A stretch of DNA of 5,423 nt from Nitrospira sp. Lineage in GTDB: Bacteria; Nitrospirota; Nitrospiria; Nitrospirales; Nitrospiraceae. How positions within the stretch are numbered: the first letter of the stretch is position 1; each line of letters starts with the position of its first letter. Where the stretch lies: positions 1 through 5,423 of the forward strand of contig VGXD01000159.1 in the NCBI GenBank assembly GCA_016873525.1, written 5' to 3'. Below, piece by piece: positions 4,085-5,423 of this stretch. A program made the position numbers and the translations under genes. Under the pieces are notes generated by a model. That model did no database searches. It worked only from the letters and a program-made list of their open reading frames with translations, and was not told where the DNA came from.

Positions 4085-5423
4085 CTACCGCCTCCAGGCA
4101 AACCACTTGCCGAGGATGTTCTTCTTGCCCCGGGTGAAGGTGGTCTTGCGCCAGGCATTGGCGACTTTCTTGATGACCTCGGCCTGCGTCGGATAGGGGT
4201 GGATCGCGCCGGTGATCGCGCTCAATCCAAGGCCGGCCTTCATGAGTACTGTGAATTCGCTGATCAGGTCCCCCGCATGGGCTGCCACGACGGTCGCGCC
4301 GAGAATCTTGTCCGTCCCCTTCTTCACATGCACCCGCGCGAACCCCTGCTCCTCCCCATCCAAGACCGCGCGATCCACCTCGCCCAGCGCGACGGTAAAG
4401 GTCTCAACATCCATTCCCTTGCCCCGAGCCTCCGCTTCGTAGAGCCCCACGTGGGCGACTTCCGGCTCCGTATAAGTACACCAGGGAATGACCAGGCTGT
4501 CGGTGCTCGCATAGCCCAACCCCAGCGGGTGAGGAAAGAGCGCATTCTGGATCACGATCTGGGCCATGGCGTCAGCGGCGTGCGTGAATTTGTAGCGGGA
4601 GCAGATGTCACCGGCGGCGTAGATGCGTGGGTTGGTCGTCTGGAGCCTGCCGTTGACGTTGACGCCCGTTTTGCCGTATTCGACCCCGACGGTTTCCAAT
4701 CCGAGCCCTTCCACGTTCGGCGTGCGTCCGACGCCGACCAAGATTTCATCAACCACGATGTCGTAGTGTTGCCCGTGCGAATCGACCGTCAGCCGCTTGC
4801 CGCCATCCGATTTGCCGACCGTCAAGGCCTTGCCGCAGCACAGAAGTTGGGTGCCGTCGCGGCGCATCGACGCATGGATGATGTCCGCCGCGTCGCGGTC
4901 TTCGTTCGGCAGAATGCCGTGCAGGGCCTCGATGAGATACACCCGGCTGCCGAAACGGGCAAACGCTTGCGCCAGCTCGCAGCCGATCGGCCCCGCACCG
5001 ATCACGGCCACTCGTGGCGGGAGTTCCGTCAGGGTAAAGATCGTTTCATTCGTGAGATAGCCTGTCTCTTCCAACCCTGGGGTGGGCGGAGCCGAAGCCC
5101 TGGCACCGGTGCAGATGGCGGCTTTCACGAACCGCAAGGGGCGATTGCCGGCACGACCACGAACTTCAACGGTGTCCGGGCCGACAAAGCGGGCATCCCC
5201 CATGTACACATCGACGCCCAAGCTCTTATACCGGTGGGCGGAATCCGTATGGCTGATCCGGGCGCGCAGTTTGCGCATGCGGGCCATGGCCTCGGCAAAG
5301 TCGTATTTGACCCCGGGCGGGATATGGACGCCGAACTCGTCCGCATGCCGCACATCCGCCCAGGCCCTCGCCGCACGAATCACCCCCTTGGACGGCACGC
5401 AGCCGACGTTCAGGCAATCGCCG
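4085..5423 (-). CDS. MerA/RclA-like FAD-dependent disulfide oxidoreductase (5' end beyond the right edge)
   Basis: 445 residues are visible, and roughly 40 N-terminal residues carrying the first FAD-binding GxGxxG must lie past 5423. The frame continues to the edge and begins GDCLNVGCVPSK, the redox-active CxxxxC motif (visible Cys 3 and 8) of the dihydrolipoamide dehydrogenase, glutathione reductase and mercuric reductase superfamily. Next come TGARASAPPTPG, the NAD(P)H-binding VIGAGPIGCELA near 140-151, VGRTPN near 230, the second FAD motif IYAAGDIC near 270, and the dimer-interface motif HPYPTQAE near 408-415, whose His-Glu pair completes the active site of the partner subunit. The C-terminus ends FAWRR without the paired cysteines that hand Hg(II) to MerA, so mercuric reductase activity is unlikely despite such homologues often being labelled so. 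RclA, the reactive-chlorine resistance flavoprotein, also lacks this pair. No N-terminal metal-binding domain can be judged from the window. The substrate is unknown. A GTG at 5398 is an internal codon, not the start. Confidence 0.92.
   Translation of the reverse strand, partial: GDCLNVGCVPSKGVIRAARAWADVRHADEFGVHIPPGVKYDFAEAMARMRKLRARISHTDSAHRYKSLGVDVYMGDARFVGPDTVEVRGRAGNRPLRFVKAAICTGARASAPPTPGLEETGYLTNETIFTLTELPPRVAVIGAGPIGCELAQAFARFGSRVYLIEALHGILPNEDRDAADIIHASMRRDGTQLLCCGKALTVGKSDGGKRLTVDSHGQHYDIVVDEILVGVGRTPNVEGLGLETVGVEYGKTGVNVNGRLQTTNPRIYAAGDICSRYKFTHAADAMAQIVIQNALFPHPLGLGYASTDSLVIPWCTYTEPEVAHVGLYEAEARGKGMDVETFTVALGEVDRAVLDGEEQGFARVHVKKGTDKILGATVVAAHAGDLISEFTVLMKAGLGLSAITGAIHPYPTQAEVIKKVANAWRKTTFTRGKKNILGKWFAWRR

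Noticed and set aside
2563..4137. A 524-codon open frame on the plus strand
   Set aside because: It runs antisense across three well-supported minus-strand genes, its product is low-complexity and rich in Arg, Pro and Ser, and it shows no domain. It is a GC-driven shadow.

Overview
The window is dense, GC-rich DNA from a Gram-negative bacterium. Most of its products carry export signals (Tat, Sec or lipoprotein), and they form a redox system facing the periplasm or membrane. Every supported gene is on the minus strand, so the window reads from right to left. The gene set (two sulfite-oxidase-fold enzymes, a DUF3047 protein, a thioredoxin-like protein and a low-complexity secreted protein) reminds me of Nitrospira-type genomes. 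That taxonomic guess is an inference from gene content, not shown by the sequence.

Layout in transcription order. (1) 5423-4085: a MerA/RclA-like flavoprotein disulfide reductase whose first residues lie beyond the right edge. (2) 3998-3759: a 79-residue secreted peptide whose mature part uses only seven amino acids and is about one fifth methionine, spaced with a 15-residue period. (3) 3758-3592: a control region with a strong hairpin that may end the upstream transcript. (4) 3591-1: a tight five-gene operon. It encodes a four-helix membrane cytochrome b, a Tat-exported lipoprotein molybdenum enzyme, a DUF3047 protein, a periplasmic CxxC thioredoxin-like protein, and a second Tat-exported molybdenum enzyme cut by the left edge. 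The first four genes overlap one another by 19-28 bases, and the fifth starts 12 bases after the fourth.

How the genes may work together (inference). The membrane cytochrome b probably links the quinone pool to the lipoprotein molybdenum enzyme, as MsrQ does for MsrP. A secreted methionine-rich peptide beside such a pair recalls the hypochlorite-scavenging MrpX/YedY1 system of Azospira suillum, where a Met-rich periplasmic peptide absorbs oxidant and a molybdenum methionine sulfoxide reductase regenerates it. The adjacent MerA-like flavoprotein lacks the mercury-binding C-terminal cysteine pair and belongs to the broad group that includes the reactive-chlorine resistance protein RclA. The thioredoxin-like protein could supply thiol reduction. 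Together they suggest a cell-envelope oxidant-defence locus built from different parts than the described one. The main alternative is a respiratory or sulfur-oxyanion system next to an unrelated secreted peptide.

No RNA genes, insertion sequences, CRISPR arrays or haem c (CxxCH) motifs were seen. No gene-free stretch exceeds about 170 bases.
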